A stretch of DNA of 64,000 nucleotides. It comes from Stereocaulon alpinum. Taxonomy: Eukaryota > Ascomycota > Lecanoromycetes > Lecanorales > Stereocaulaceae. Below the pieces are notes generated by a model. The model did not search any database and was not told the DNA's origin. It saw only the letters and a list, made by a program, of their open reading frames with translations. The position numbers were made by a program, and so were the translations under genes. The stretch lies in NCBI GenBank assembly GCA_018257865.1, contig JAEUBA010000110.1:21008-85007 (forward strand). Reading direction: 5' to 3'. Within the stretch, counting starts at the first letter, position 1. Each line of letters begins with the position of its first letter. Of this stretch, positions 1-11,052 are shown piece after piece.

Positions 1-2946
1 CCTTCTTTATCTTACTATAAATAAGGATATCGTTAAGGTACGCTTAGATAAACTTATTAATAAAGTCGAAAAGAATATTATTTATATAGTATTAGTAATT
101 AGATAGGCCGTTAGTTAATCTAAATAGTAAGACGTAATACTTATAGGCCCCTATTAATATAACGAAAGTTATTAATTCCTCGCTATTAGGGTATATACGC
201 AGCTTATTAAATATAGCGATAATATTAAGTTTAGTAAGATATTTAGATCCTACTACCCTAGCGAGGGTCTTATTAATTAGCGGAATTAAGTAGCGATTTC
301 TTTAGGTAATCGCGTTTAGTTTTTAGTAGTTAACGTAGAAATATAAGCTCCTATTCGGTTTTAGTACGAATAGGACTAGTAATATATATAAAGCTATACT
401 AAGGCTAATAAAGCCCTTTTCTAAGTTCTCTTCTAGATATTCCCTTACTTTCTAGAGCTTTTCACCCGATATTAGGTAGATTCGACTATATAGGGGACGT
501 TTATCGCCTTCTAACTAGATTTTATAGTTATATAGGCGGTAAGGGGGTAGGATATTAGCTTTTATTCGGTTAAATATATTAAGAAAGTTATAGTATTCTA
601 CTAGTAGCTTCTCTTAGATATTATTACTAGTCTAGGCGGATATCTTATTAATATTTATAAGCTAATTATTAGATTCGGCCCGTAGGGCCTTATTAATTTA
701 TAATATTATTAGTAAAAAGTATTAAGCTCTGCGCCCCTTTACCTAGTAAAAAGCCTATTTATAGTAGGCGTTAGCGCTAATAGGCGCGATATTTAGCGGA
801 GTTAACTTTAGTATAACTAGTATCTTTAGTAGTATTACGATTTTAGTAGAGGAAGTTACTGCCTATAGTAGACGTTAGAGGATTTTTACTAAAGTAACCT
901 CTTTTATTAGGAGGGCTAACCGCTTTAGTAGTACTAGCTATACTAGTAGTACTAGCGGAATAATATAGTTAGGGAATATAAGCTTATCGCAGCTTATATT
1001 AAGTAAGATGTTATTAGTATTTATCTATAGCTTACTTAGTATTATCTTATAATTTCCTAGCTTAATAATAAGTATTAGAATTATTAATTTAATACGTCTG
1101 TTAATATCTAAGGATAGGAATATTATATAGGTAATTAGGTTAGGTACTAATTACCTATTATAGCCTCTTAAGGGGTAGGGTTAACTAATTAGTATAGGGG
1201 CGATCCCTAATTTATTATAGAGAAAGTACGCTTCTTTTTTATTAATAAATAAAAATCTAGTAGTACTAGTATCTAGTAGAGCTAAGATAGTATATCTATT
1301 CTTTTAACTAAATAGAGTATAGGTAATAGTAAGTAGAGACCTAGTAAATAGGTCGGTATTAAAACTAGAAGATAAAATTAGAATATCGCTGCTTAATATA
1401 TCTAAGTTAAGGGCGATATATTTTCTAATTAGTTATTACTCTACGGCGGTAAGACTTACTCCGTAGTTAATATTTTATATACGGTAGAAGCTGGGTAGGT
1501 ATATATAGCTATAAAATATCCCTTCTTTCTACACTTAAAATATATAATTTCGGTAAGAGGCCTAGGAGATAGGCGGTAACTAGGCGATAACGAGCGGTAT
1601 AGGGTAAAAGGCGTATTTAGACGCTTTATCGCTACTACTATAGCAGCAGTAGTAACTATAGCGGTAGTAGTCGCCTAATTCGCTTAATAATTTATTCTTA
1701 CTTCTCAGGCCTATATCTAGCGGTTATAGTCTATATATAGTACTACTACTAAGTTATCTACCTATTATATATAGATATAGAGCTCCTTAATAGTCCTAAA
1801 CTTAGTAGGATACGTCGTAAGTACTTCCCTTAGTCGTAAGCTACTCTTATCCTTTAGATAATCTATTATAGACTTATTAGAGTAATTTAGGTAGCTAGCT
1901 AGCTTACGCACCTCTATAAAGAAGTTAGAGAATAATACGTTAGCTCGCTAATAGAGATAATTCTATTCTTAGCGGTAGTAATTCTCCTTATCTAAGTTAC
2001 TAAATAGGCTAGTAAGTAGCCTAATAACTATTACTAAGGTCTAGAAATATTCTAAATTACTAATATAGTATAAGGTAATCGCTACTTTTACCTTAGCCTT
2101 AGTACGTCTAATAATATATTTAGCTTTCTCTAACTTAGTAGTAAAGTAGTCTCTATTTATATTTAGCTTATCTTAGATATCTTATATCTAACCTTCGAAT
2201 TCTAAGTCTTTCCTATTAGTAAGGATTAGCGGATCTAAGTAATATATACTTTATTAAACTCCTATTAATATAGTTATATTAGGAGTTATATTATAGGGTA
2301 GTAGGAGAGGTAGCTTATTAATTTAGTATTATTCTCTTTCTAACTAGAGAACTTTATCTAACTACTAGATATTACTTCTTATTACCTCTAATTAGTCCTA
2401 TAGGGCTATATTTTCTTTATCTAAGGTTAATACTCTCGCCTAGTTAGTTCGAGTAGACTATACTACTACTTTATATTATATATCTACCGCTTCTAATTCT
2501 TCTACCGTCTATAATAACGTATCTCGCTCGCGTTATAGATTATTTAATATATTAAGTACCGCTTCGGGCTCCGACGCTACCTAATATTCTAACTAGATAA
2601 TACTTGCTATTTCCTAAACGGATATAGCTTCTTCAGCCCCTTATAGGGCGTCTTTTAGTAGTAGAGACGTCCGTTTATACTTCTTCGTATTTCTTAAAAT
2701 ATATTATCTTACGCGTTAATCTTCTATTAGATTTTTTAACTACTACTTAGCAGTATTCCTATTATCTATCGCAGTACTAGTATAAGGCGGTAGTAAGGTA
2801 GTTATAAAGGGAGGTAGGTAGGAGTTAATTTTAAAATTAGTATTATAGAGTGCTAGACTTAGTACTAATATTAGGTTAGGGTAGTTACTTAATTAGGCTC
2901 GCTGTTATAACTACTGCGAGTTAGAGTAAGTAGAGTTTAGTTCTAA
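1..2946 (-). pseudogene. Ty3/gypsy element Y gag-pol, 5' portion, RIP-degraded
   Basis: Internal region of an LTR retrotransposon read right to left, running off the window start. On the minus strand the reverse transcriptase is readable at about 1-420: SPVLF-type motif, then a YRKLNAIT stretch, KYLTKLDI and, at about 14-45, AYLNDILIYS (the Y-L-D-D catalytic box with one Asp changed to Asn). Upstream (higher coordinates) would lie protease and Gag. That part is too degraded for me to place domains, although low-complexity acidic/Gln-rich stretches fit Gag. Stops are nearly all TAA/TAG where Gln or Trp is expected, which is the RIP signature. It adjoins its own 5' LTR (2947-3190). Relationship to element X rests on the shared LTR body. 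Element class is secure; Gag boundaries are not. Confidence 0.8.
2934..2944 (-). promoter_or_regulatory. Self-priming primer-binding site of element Y
   Basis: Two bases inside the 5' LTR boundary, this 11-mer is the exact reverse complement of 2996-3006 inside the LTR. That LTR site lies about 23 bp downstream (minus strand) of a TATATATATA box, where the mRNA 5' end is expected. This is the layout of Tf1/sushi-type self-priming, in which the folded mRNA 5' end primes minus-strand synthesis instead of a tRNA. Start-site position is inferred. Confidence 0.65.
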
Positions 2947-3190
2947 TATTAGGTAATTATATAGAATAAGTCGATATAGATAGTATTTAACTAGAAGAAC
3001 TAAACTAAGGAAGGAAAGTTATATATATAGAGCGCGTACATAATATATTAGGGACGCAGCTCGGTGGGCGCTAGGGCTAAAGGGGCCTAGCGTTAGACCT
3101 AGGCCGAATCTAGGCCAAACCTAGGCCAAACCTAGGCTAGAGGTATATAAATACTAGTAAGTAGCGAAACCTATATATATATATATAATA
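2947..3190 (-). repeat. 5' LTR of gypsy element Y (244 bp)
   Basis: Aligns along its length with the 243-bp LTRs of element X (11757-11999 and 24186-24428). Shared blocks include GGGACGCAGCTCGGT, the CCTAGGCCGAATCTAGG stretch and AAATACTAGTAAGTA. In element orientation both ends are RIP versions of TG...CA. It contains a short tandem duplication of CCAAACCTAGG absent from X. A TATATATATA promoter box sits at about 3019-3029. The R start differs in sequence from X. Confidence 0.8.
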
Positions 3191-4274
3191 ATATAGAGGT
3201 AGTAGCGAGTTTATCGCTTAACTTAGAGGAAGGTATTAACTACCTAGAAGATATAGTTAATAGTAGTATTAAAAATTTCTAATACTAGCGAATAGTACTA
3301 AGGAAACTATTAACTTTAGGGTTAATATAGCTCTTCTCCCCTAATAACGGCGTTATTAACTTAGCGCGTTTTAGCTTTAGTTAAGTAAGTCTAGCGGTAT
3401 CTAGTTATTATTAGTTAGGGTTACTATCGCTATTAATAGGGACGTTATCTAGATATTTAATATTATTATATACCTAGATATAATTATTAGGTAGGAGTAT
3501 ATAATAGGCGTATTCGCCCTTATAACCTATAAGTCTTATATAAAAAGTCTAATTCTTATACTTCTTTTAAGTTACTATAAGAGCCCGCTAATACTAGTAG
3601 AGGCCCTTCTATCCTACTACTTAAAGGTAGGAGAGTTATAGAGGCCTATTAGTAATAGCCTTATATAGAGTAGTATCTCGCCCTATTATAGGCTAATAAT
3701 TATAGAGGTAGTTAGTAGTAAGTATAAGTTCTCCCTAAAACTTTTTAGGGAGCTTACTATCTTTTAGTATTATACTAGTAATCTTCTATAGGGTCTAGCT
3801 AAGGCGTTTAGATTTACTCTTTATTTAAGGGGTACCTAGTATAGTCGGCTCTTATATAATACCCTTAGATAGGTAGTATTCTAGTATTAAGCTATTATTA
3901 TACTTAGTACCGTAGTCGCTTTATAACTATATAATTATATAGTTATTATATTCTATTTAATTAGCGTATATATAGAAAGCGTCTAGTACTAACTTAGTAG
4001 ACTTATCGTAGAGTAGGAAGATAGCGGAGCGGAGGGTCTTATTATTTAAAAAGGTAACTAGGTATTAATAGCTATTATAAGTTAGCTAAAAAGAACCTTA
4101 GAGGTTATTATATATTAGGTCGTTCTACTAGCGACTAGGCTTAATAGGCTTTATATAAGGTAACTGCTTTATATTAGAAACTACGTAGGGCTCGTATAGT
4201 TCTTATAAGGGCGGAGTAGTTAAATCTATTCCTTTAAAGACTTTAATAAGCTTGAGGATACTCTAGCGCCTAAT
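3191..4274 (-). pseudogene. Ty1/copia integrase fragment, RIP-degraded
   Basis: Minus-strand frame reads as the copia Pol integrase core. From about 4190 downward: a D-L-Q-G-S-F segment (first catalytic Asp region), YQYLVTFLNNKT, FLLYDKSTKLVLDAF, IQLQSDYGTEYNN (second Asp), then GTPQQNSKSERLSQTLQ (catalytic Glu), LPKKFQGELILTTNYLYN and a TPYKAITNRP-like segment, in the family's usual order (Gln restored at RIP stops). Gag, RT and LTRs of this element are not visible. The left edge is the outer end of the gypsy Y LTR and the right edge is the LTR at 4275. So both apparently inserted into an older copia element. One frame holds for several hundred bases. Family call is firm, exact ends approximate. 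Confidence 0.75.
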
Positions 4275-4612
4275 TGTTACGGGTCTAAGCGTAACTAGGA
4301 ATATATTAGGCTAAGTAGCCCGGGGGCCGCTATTACGTAACTAGTCGCAGTAGTCGTAGTAGTCGTAGGGTACGACTATAGCGTCTCTAGCGACTAGTCG
4401 TAGTAGTTATACTAATTATAGGATACGACTAGGGCGCTTAGGGTAAGTATAGGAGCTCTCCCTTAAATATATAAGGATAGGTTTTCCTTTAGCAGAATAT
4501 TTTCTTATCTCCTTATATTTAACTTATATAATAGAGAGGAGTTTTAGCTAAAGATACTTTAATAACTATCTATCTCTATTACCTTTTTAGTACTTAATAT
4601 ACTATATAATTA
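4275..4612 (+). repeat. Partial LTR, D/F-type 3' half with a private U3
   Basis: Begins TGTTACGGG. From about 4465 it follows the 3' half of the element D LTR (TATA-like AAATATATAAGG, then GAATATTTTCTTATCTCC, AACTTATATAATAGAGAGGAG). It breaks about 30 bp before the expected LTR end, where LINE A starts. The first ~190 bp do not match D or F and hold short repeats of the AGTCGTAGT type. No internal region follows, so it is a solo LTR or the stump of an element removed by rearrangement. Confidence 0.7.
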
Positions 4613-4694
4613 GATAGCGACGACGACGAGTACGACGGGCGAATAGGCCTACTAGGCTAGACGAGCGATTATACTAGGTTACGAACCTAATAAA

Positions 4695-6311
4695 ATAATA
4701 TAAGATAGGGGAGGAAGGGAGAAAGGGGGCGTTAGTAGTAAAGGCGAATAGGGGACGCGTCCTAATATAATAGTAAAGTAATAGTAGTAATAGTAGAGAT
4801 TTACTAAAGATCTATAGGGCCCTTAAGGCTAGGAAAGAATTAAAGAAAGAATATAGTATATAAAGGCTATAGAGTAGGCACTACTAGAGTTTATAAAGAA
4901 GGTTTAGGAGATATTATAGGTAAATATAAATAAGACTATATAGGGCTTCTTCTAAAACATAGCGGAGAGGATTATAGAATATATATAGGAGAATACTACT
5001 AAAAGATACGCTATAAAGGAGTACTATAGCTAGTTAACGTACGAAGACTACCTAACTAGAAGAGTAAATAGTAGCTAGGCGGATATAGCTTATATAGCCT
5101 AAAAAGGCTAAAATACTATCTACCTAGCTATACTTAGGGTAGAAGATATTAAGAAAGCGAAGTAGATAAATATTAGGATTAATAATAATAGCGAAAAGAT
5201 ATAGATAGCTATAGTAACCCTCCCTTAACTAGTATAGATATTTAAGGGAATAGGAGGGGCGACTAAGGAGATTATTATAGTAAAGAGGACTATAAGGGGG
5301 GATATTATTCTCTAAATAGCCTTAGTAAAGGCTAGAGAAGAGCTAGAAAAGGATAATAAGTAAGTAAGGAGACTCTATAGGTTAATAAGGGTATTTTAGA
5401 AGATAGTAATAGTAGCGGTCTATAGAGTAAAAAAGATAATAAATATAAAGGATTAATAGGGGGTCTTTAAAACCCTAAAGAAAGATAATAGGAAGCTTTA
5501 CCTAAAGTTAGAGATAATAAAGGCTAAATAGCCTATATTTATATTAAAGCTAGATATATTTAAGAGGGAGAAGAGGTTCTCTATAATAATAATTAAGGTC
5601 CTAAGCCTAAAAGTAGCGAACCGACTTATTATAAAGGGAATAGTAGTAGAGAATAGCCTCCTCTTCTATAATTACTAAGAGAGAGAAGCTACCCTTAGGT
5701 AGTACTTTAATTACTATAGGTATAAATATATTACTAAGGCGTATAAATACCCTACCTACTATAGGATATACGCCTAAAACTATATAACTAATAACTATAT
5801 AGAAAAAGCTGGTAGTAAGCCTAAGTACGTAGTATATAAAGAAGAGTACTTAGTATAGAGTAAAACCTACTTAATTTAGTAGAAGGAGAATACTAAGGCT
5901 AAGTAGAGAATTAAGTATAAACTAAAATACTTTAAAGAGACCCTAAAGTAATACTTAGTAAGGCTAATACTAGCGATACTAAAAAGGGCTAGCTTAAAAG
6001 GGTAGTATAAGGTAATCTCTAAAGGGAAAAGGAAGGCCTTAGGGGATATAATAGATAAGCCCTAAAAAGGAATTAGGGAAATAATAAAGAGGGGATAACT
6101 AATAACCCTCTTTAAAATAGAATAAGGGTAATAGCCCCTATCTATAGAAAGGATTAGTCTAGCGAATACCCTTAAATAGACTTTAGGAGTAATAATAACT
6201 ACTAAGGATACCTAAATATAAGAGAATATTTAGGTAGCCCTTACCTAATAAGGAATATATCCTACCTAAAAATACTATAGTATAATATATAGAGGAAGAA
6301 GGATATAGTAA
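4695..6311 (+). pseudogene. LINE A ORF1 (Gag-like, zinc knuckles)
   Basis: Colinear with ORF1 of copy B and exactly the same length, 539 codons from the ATA that replaces the start ATG to the terminal TAA, with no net indel. ORF1 proteins of this LINE group bind the element RNA to form the retrotransposition particle. The zinc-knuckle block near 5700-5880 shows Cys and His codons turned to Tyr (TAT/TAC), as RIP predicts. Dozens of TAA/TAG codons fall at Gln/Trp positions. It is non-functional. ORF2 follows with overlap. Confidence 0.85.
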
Positions 6312-8536
6312 TAGTACTACTTCTTAAAAATAAAGATATAAAAGATATAGACGTATTAGCGATCTAAGAGCTAGTATATAATTTAATAAATAAAACCTTA
6401 TATAATATAAGTACGAATAGATTCTACTTAGCCTATAGGGGAGACTTAGAGGCTAGGACGTACTTCTATATAAATAAAAGGATAGATCTTAATAACTAGG
6501 GGGTAGAGTATTAAGAGGGCGACTTATACTTATTATAAATCTAAACTAAGAGGACCTAAAATAATACTAATACTAAGAATAAGAATACTAAAGAGCTACT
6601 AGTAGAGAGGGTATAGGTATATAATATCTATAACCTCTCGTTAGTAAGCTATATATTAGTAGATAGCCCTATAACTATCCTAAAGCTAAGGGAGGCCTTA
6701 GAAAATAAGGGTAAGTATATTATAGTAGGGGATTTTAACCTATACTACCCCTACTAAAATAATTTAAGACGAGCTATATATTATATAATAGCGGATAAGT
6801 TATTAGAAGTAGTAGGAGAAAAAGGTATAAATCTTAGGCTACTAGAGAAGTCGGTTATATAGTAAAATAGGGGCTTAGAGAGCGCTATTAACCTTATATT
6901 CCTAACCGAAGGCGCGTATAATATAATAGCGAAGTATAGGGTAAGGGATAACCTTAATATAGGGTTAGATTATATACTAATTATAATAGAGCTAGAATAA
7001 ATATAAAGCGAGCGCTAAGTATATAAAAGGAAAGCTTAGAAAAGGATAGAGTTAAAGGTAACTAGTAAAAAGATTTAGAAGTATATAAAAATCTTAAATA
7101 AAGTTATAGGTAAATATCTATTAAACTTAGAGGAAGTAATTAACCTATATATTAATAAGCTTATAGCTGCGCTATAGGAGGTAGTAGAGGATACTATCTT
7201 ATATAAGGAGCTGTATACTAGGGCTAAATTATACTAGAATAAGGTATATATAAGAGTTACTAAGGTATTATAAGCTACGCTTAAGGCCTATCGCTATAGC
7301 TAAAATATATATACTAAGGAGGCTCTCTACTAAACTAAAAGGAAGAAGGTTACTACCCTATAGAAGGTTAGGATAATAGCTTTTTATAAAGGGGTCTATA
7401 AAGTATTACTAAGATTAGGAGGAGTTTAGTAACTCGCTAAATAGGGAAGGGAGAGAAGTATATACCTTAAAGAGCTACTATAATTCCTAGCTATTAAAGA
7501 TAGAAACGGGAATAAAGTAATAGACTTTAAAGGGAAGGTAGAGGCCTTAAAGAGGGTCCTCTTCCTACCCTTACCCCTAGTAGACTTAAAGGATATAAAG
7601 GGGGCTAGTTACTTAAAGCTTATTATAATAAATAGTAAGATTACCTTAAAGGAGGTAAGAGATATAATCTAATACTTAGTAGTAGATAAGGCCCTAAGGA
7701 TTTTAAGAATCCTAAATAAGTTCCTAAAAGTAATATATATAGAAATAGGAAAGACTTTTAAAAGGGTATTTTAGGCGTACTTAGACTATAGATACTACCT
7801 AAAGAAATTCTATAAAGCGAATATAGTAATACTAAAGAAGTTAAAAAAGATTAATTACTCTAAATCTAAAGTATACTAACCTATTATACTACTAGATATA
7901 CTTAGAAAGGTATTAGAGATAGTAATAGTAAAGCGCCTTAGTAGAATAGCTAAAGTAAATCACCTACTCTTAAAATATTAGATAGGAGGTAGGAAGAGAT
8001 ACTTAGTTAAAATAGCCTTAAAGACTATTATAGACTTAATTTATATAATATAAAACTAAGGTAAAGATAATATAGTAAGCCTACTATTACTAGATATAAT
8101 AGGGGTATTTAATAATATATCCTATAAAAGGCTACTTTATAACTTAAGGATAAAAGGAATCCCTAACGGGATTACTTAGTAGACTATAAGCTTCCTTAAG
8201 GATAAAGCGATATTAATTACTCTTAGAGGTAAAACTAGTTTAGTTAAGGTAGTAGAGACGGGGATTCTATAAGGATTACTAATATTACTAATTCTATTTC
8301 TCTTCTTTAACGCGCTACTAATTAAAGTATACTTAAAAGCGAAAATCCTAGTATAGGTAGGAGGATTTATAGATAATATATATCTACTAGTATATAGTAA
8401 GTTAACGGAAATAAACTATAAATAGTTAGAGTAGGCTTATAAGCTCTATCTAGTATAGGTAGAAACTTATAAAGTAATATTTATACCCTAAAAATATAAA
8501 CTAGTATATCTATCGCAAACGCCTAAGAGGTTTAAT
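6251..8536 (+). pseudogene. LINE A ORF2, endonuclease and RT part
   Basis: Matches copy B ORF2 from its start through the reverse transcriptase thumb. The apurinic endonuclease-like part begins KILQYNIQ and keeps IDVLAIQEP and VGDFNLYYP. The RT keeps GIPNGIT..., LITLRGKTS, and GGFIDNIYLLVYSK, where the catalytic FVDD has become FIDN. The frame is broken at 8537 by a reversed LINE insertion, then continues at 9243-9860, 11053-11756 and the last codons near 24459. RIP stops occur throughout. Confidence 0.85.
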
Positions 8537-9242
8537 TAATTAATTAATTAATTTATACGCCTATTCTAGTATCTATATATACTAATAAGGGTGTTCTCTT
8601 ATATTATTAGGAAATCTAAGGGGGTTAAAGGCCCTCTAGACGCGAAAGAAACCTTTTTAGAGTCGCCCCTTCTAGCTAAAAACTTTCGCTTATTAGCTTA
8701 CTTATTATTCTACTCCGCTTATCTAACCTCGCTACTAAGCTCTATAATACTAGTAATAATAATCTCTGTTACCCTAATAGGCCCTATAATACTTTAGTAG
8801 CTCCGCCGCCTTTAGCTTCTACTTATACTTAGGCTTCTTTATCTTTAGGGTTTTTATTACCGGTTCTACTTTAATAGGGAGTTTAGACTAGGAGAGCTAT
8901 TCCTTAGTAAGTTAATACTATATTAAGAATCCTAACCTAACTAGCTATCTTATAGCTACTCTTATACTATTAACCTTAACTAGTATAGTCCTAATATTAT
9001 AAGTCTCTACCTCTTTAATAAGCTCCCTTCGAGTATCGCTAAGCTTTAGGTAGTATAGGAGAATATACTTTATATCCTATTTCCTCTATCTATAACTATA
9101 GCGGGTACTACAGACCCCTAGTACTCTCGCCTTATAGAGGAAGTAGTTAAACCCGTTCTTCCTACTTTAGAGTTAGACTACTATCGAGCTTTCTGCCTTC
9201 CTAAGCTTTAGGTGGTAGTTATACCTTTCTCCGAACAACGGT
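8537..9242 (-). mobile_element. 5'-truncated LINE inserted in reverse inside LINE A
   Basis: Reverse complement of LINE copy B from about 17561 to 18260, i.e. the last ~700 bp including the C-terminal ORF2 sequence and the 3' tail (TTAATTAATT next to 8537). It is flanked by a 16-bp target duplication, GCCTAAGAGGTTTAAT at 8521-8536 and 9243-9258. 5' truncation, 3' tail and long duplication are the marks of target-primed reverse transcription. It is RIP-mutated but retains an open 68-codon stretch at 8591-8797 that is only antisense noise. Confidence 0.9.
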
Positions 9243-9860
9243 GCCTAAGAGGTTTAATATAAAAGAAACGGTATAATTTAGTAGTATAGAAGTTATACTA
9301 GAGGCGAGTATTAGGGTCCTAAGGCTATATATTAATACTAAACTCCGTTAGGGCCCCTATATAGTATAGGTAAAAGTAAAGGCCGCTACCTAAGCCTAAG
9401 TAATTAAGTACTTAGCCGGATCGACCTAGGGAGCTATATTTAAGAAGTATAGAATAGTATATAGTATAGTAGTAAGACCTATACTTATATTCGCTACCCT
9501 AATTTAGTATACCCCTACTAGAGAGCTAGGAGTAGTAGAAAGGTATATTAAAATACTCGTAATAATATAGAATAACTACCTACGGACGGTACTTAGAGTA
9601 TATAAGGCGATACTAGTCTAAGTCTTAAAGGTAGAGGCGATAATCCCCCCTATCTAAACCTAACTAGACGCCTTAGTTATAAGATACTAAGTACTAAAGG
9701 GAATCTACCCCTTAATAGTAGAAGGTAACTATATAATCTATAAGAGACTATAGGGAAGAAGGGGAAAAGCGCGCCTAATATACTTAACCCTATTACTTAA
9801 AAAGGAAGTATAGGCTCTTTAGGAGCTTAAAGTAAAGGATTAGGACTAAGTATTAATAAT
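9243..9860 (+). pseudogene. LINE A ORF2, second segment
   Basis: Resumes LINE A directly after the reversed insertion. It matches the stretch after the RT domain in copy B (VLGLHINTKLR-type motif, then the region ending in the conserved K-E-x-Q-A-L-Q-E-L block). It stops at the 13-bp duplication AAGTATTAATAAT (9848-9860) made by retroposon S1. Stops are of RIP type. Confidence 0.85.
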
Positions 9861-11052
9861 TAATTGATTAATTTATACGCCTATTCTAGTATCTATATAT
9901 ACTAATAAGGGTGTTCTATTATATTATTTGTGAAACCAGTAGATAGCACACGTAGTGTACCTCCCCTAGCCGTAAGAGAAACTATAGCGTACTGCCTGGA
10001 TAAAAACTCCCGCTTATCCTTGATAATGCAATTGCTTTTGGTCTGGGGATCTAGCCCTAGGCCTCCTTATCACCGGGAACTTTTACTGTGTATTATCCAA
10101 TAACACATACTGAGCGTTCTATAACACTGTTTCCCGTTAACTATCTATACCACACCTGCCCTTTATACCATACTCAGCTCTTAGAGACCCTACTATATAA
10201 CTCCTTATCCTTTAACTTCGCTTTATTATGGCGCTATACGCCCTGTAACTTCCTTTAACGTAGGCTGTGTCGATGCGGGGGGGTATTACCCTATAAGGGT
10301 TTGAGTTATTAGCGCTGGTGTTAGTAGTGTTCGGTGGTGCCTGTGGTAGTATTAGGTTTGGTAATTCGGTGGTTTGCTGGTCGAAGATGTGAGAGAGGGA
10401 AGGCTGTACACGCAGCTCAGGAGGCCTGTACTCGTATGAAGAATCGGATAATACACATCCCGCCGGTCGTATTAGATTTATATAGGTAGGTAGCCTATAT
10501 CCATCCTTATACATTTTACTTTAGGGGGACCAACCCTTCAGCTTATAATTATAGTTATACGGCGTCGCTTACACTAAAGGCCTACCTAGCTACTTAGATA
10601 GGGCCGTCCTTTTCTAAAACACGCCTTCTAATTTATAACCTAGTATATCCCTCTCTTAGCTATATATACCTATTACCCTAACCTTCCCCTAAGATAGACC
10701 GCGCGTTAGTTTTAACCGGTAGATATATATTAAGCGCACGTAGGTATTAGATTTTTTTAAATTAATAGCGGTAATAGGTATTACCTATACTCTTTACTTA
10801 TTAAGCTGAGATACTATACCTAATACTAATTCTTACTATCTAGTCTTAATTATAGAGGAGGTATTATAGTTATAGTAGAGTTAGGGTAGGTATTATCGTA
10901 TTACCTAAAAACTCTATATAGTAAGTTCTTAGTAACTACGTAACGTCTTAATATCATCCAACCTATAATATATTAGGGGAGATATCTCAGCTCTAAATAA
11001 GTATTTAGGTTCGTAGCTAGTACCGCGTATAGGTGTATCTCTATCGCTAGCC
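9861..11052 (-). mobile_element. Non-coding retroposon S, copy S1 (SINE/SIDE-like, 1.19 kb)
   Basis: Read on the minus strand it starts GGCTAGCGATAG (RIP form of GGCCAGCGATGG) at 11052. It ends with the LINE-type 3' end AGAATAGGCGTATAAA plus a degenerate AATC/AATT tail near 9861. Flanked by AAGTATTAATAAT at 9848-9860 and 11053-11065, a perfect 13-bp target duplication. It encodes no reverse transcriptase or other recognisable protein. An open stretch at 10212-10514 is not kept in S2 or S3. All full copies are 1190-1192 bp. The first 75 nt form a ribozyme-like fold. It still has many CpA/TpG, so it is younger than the LINE A around it. Confidence 0.88.
10978..11052 (-). ncRNA. HDV-like self-cleaving ribozyme candidate (S1)
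   Basis: 75 nt at the exact 5' end of the retroposon. RIP-mutated version of the fold described for S2. P1 (GGCTAGC with GCTAGCT) and P4 (CTAAATA/TATTTAG) still pair fully, because RIP hits CpA in one arm and TpG in the other. P2 has one A-C mismatch. Confidence 0.6.

Noticed and set aside
10212..10514. 100-codon open frame on the minus strand inside retroposon S1
   Set aside because: The same region in S2 and S3 has frameshifts and stops not explained by RIP, so it is not a conserved protein.
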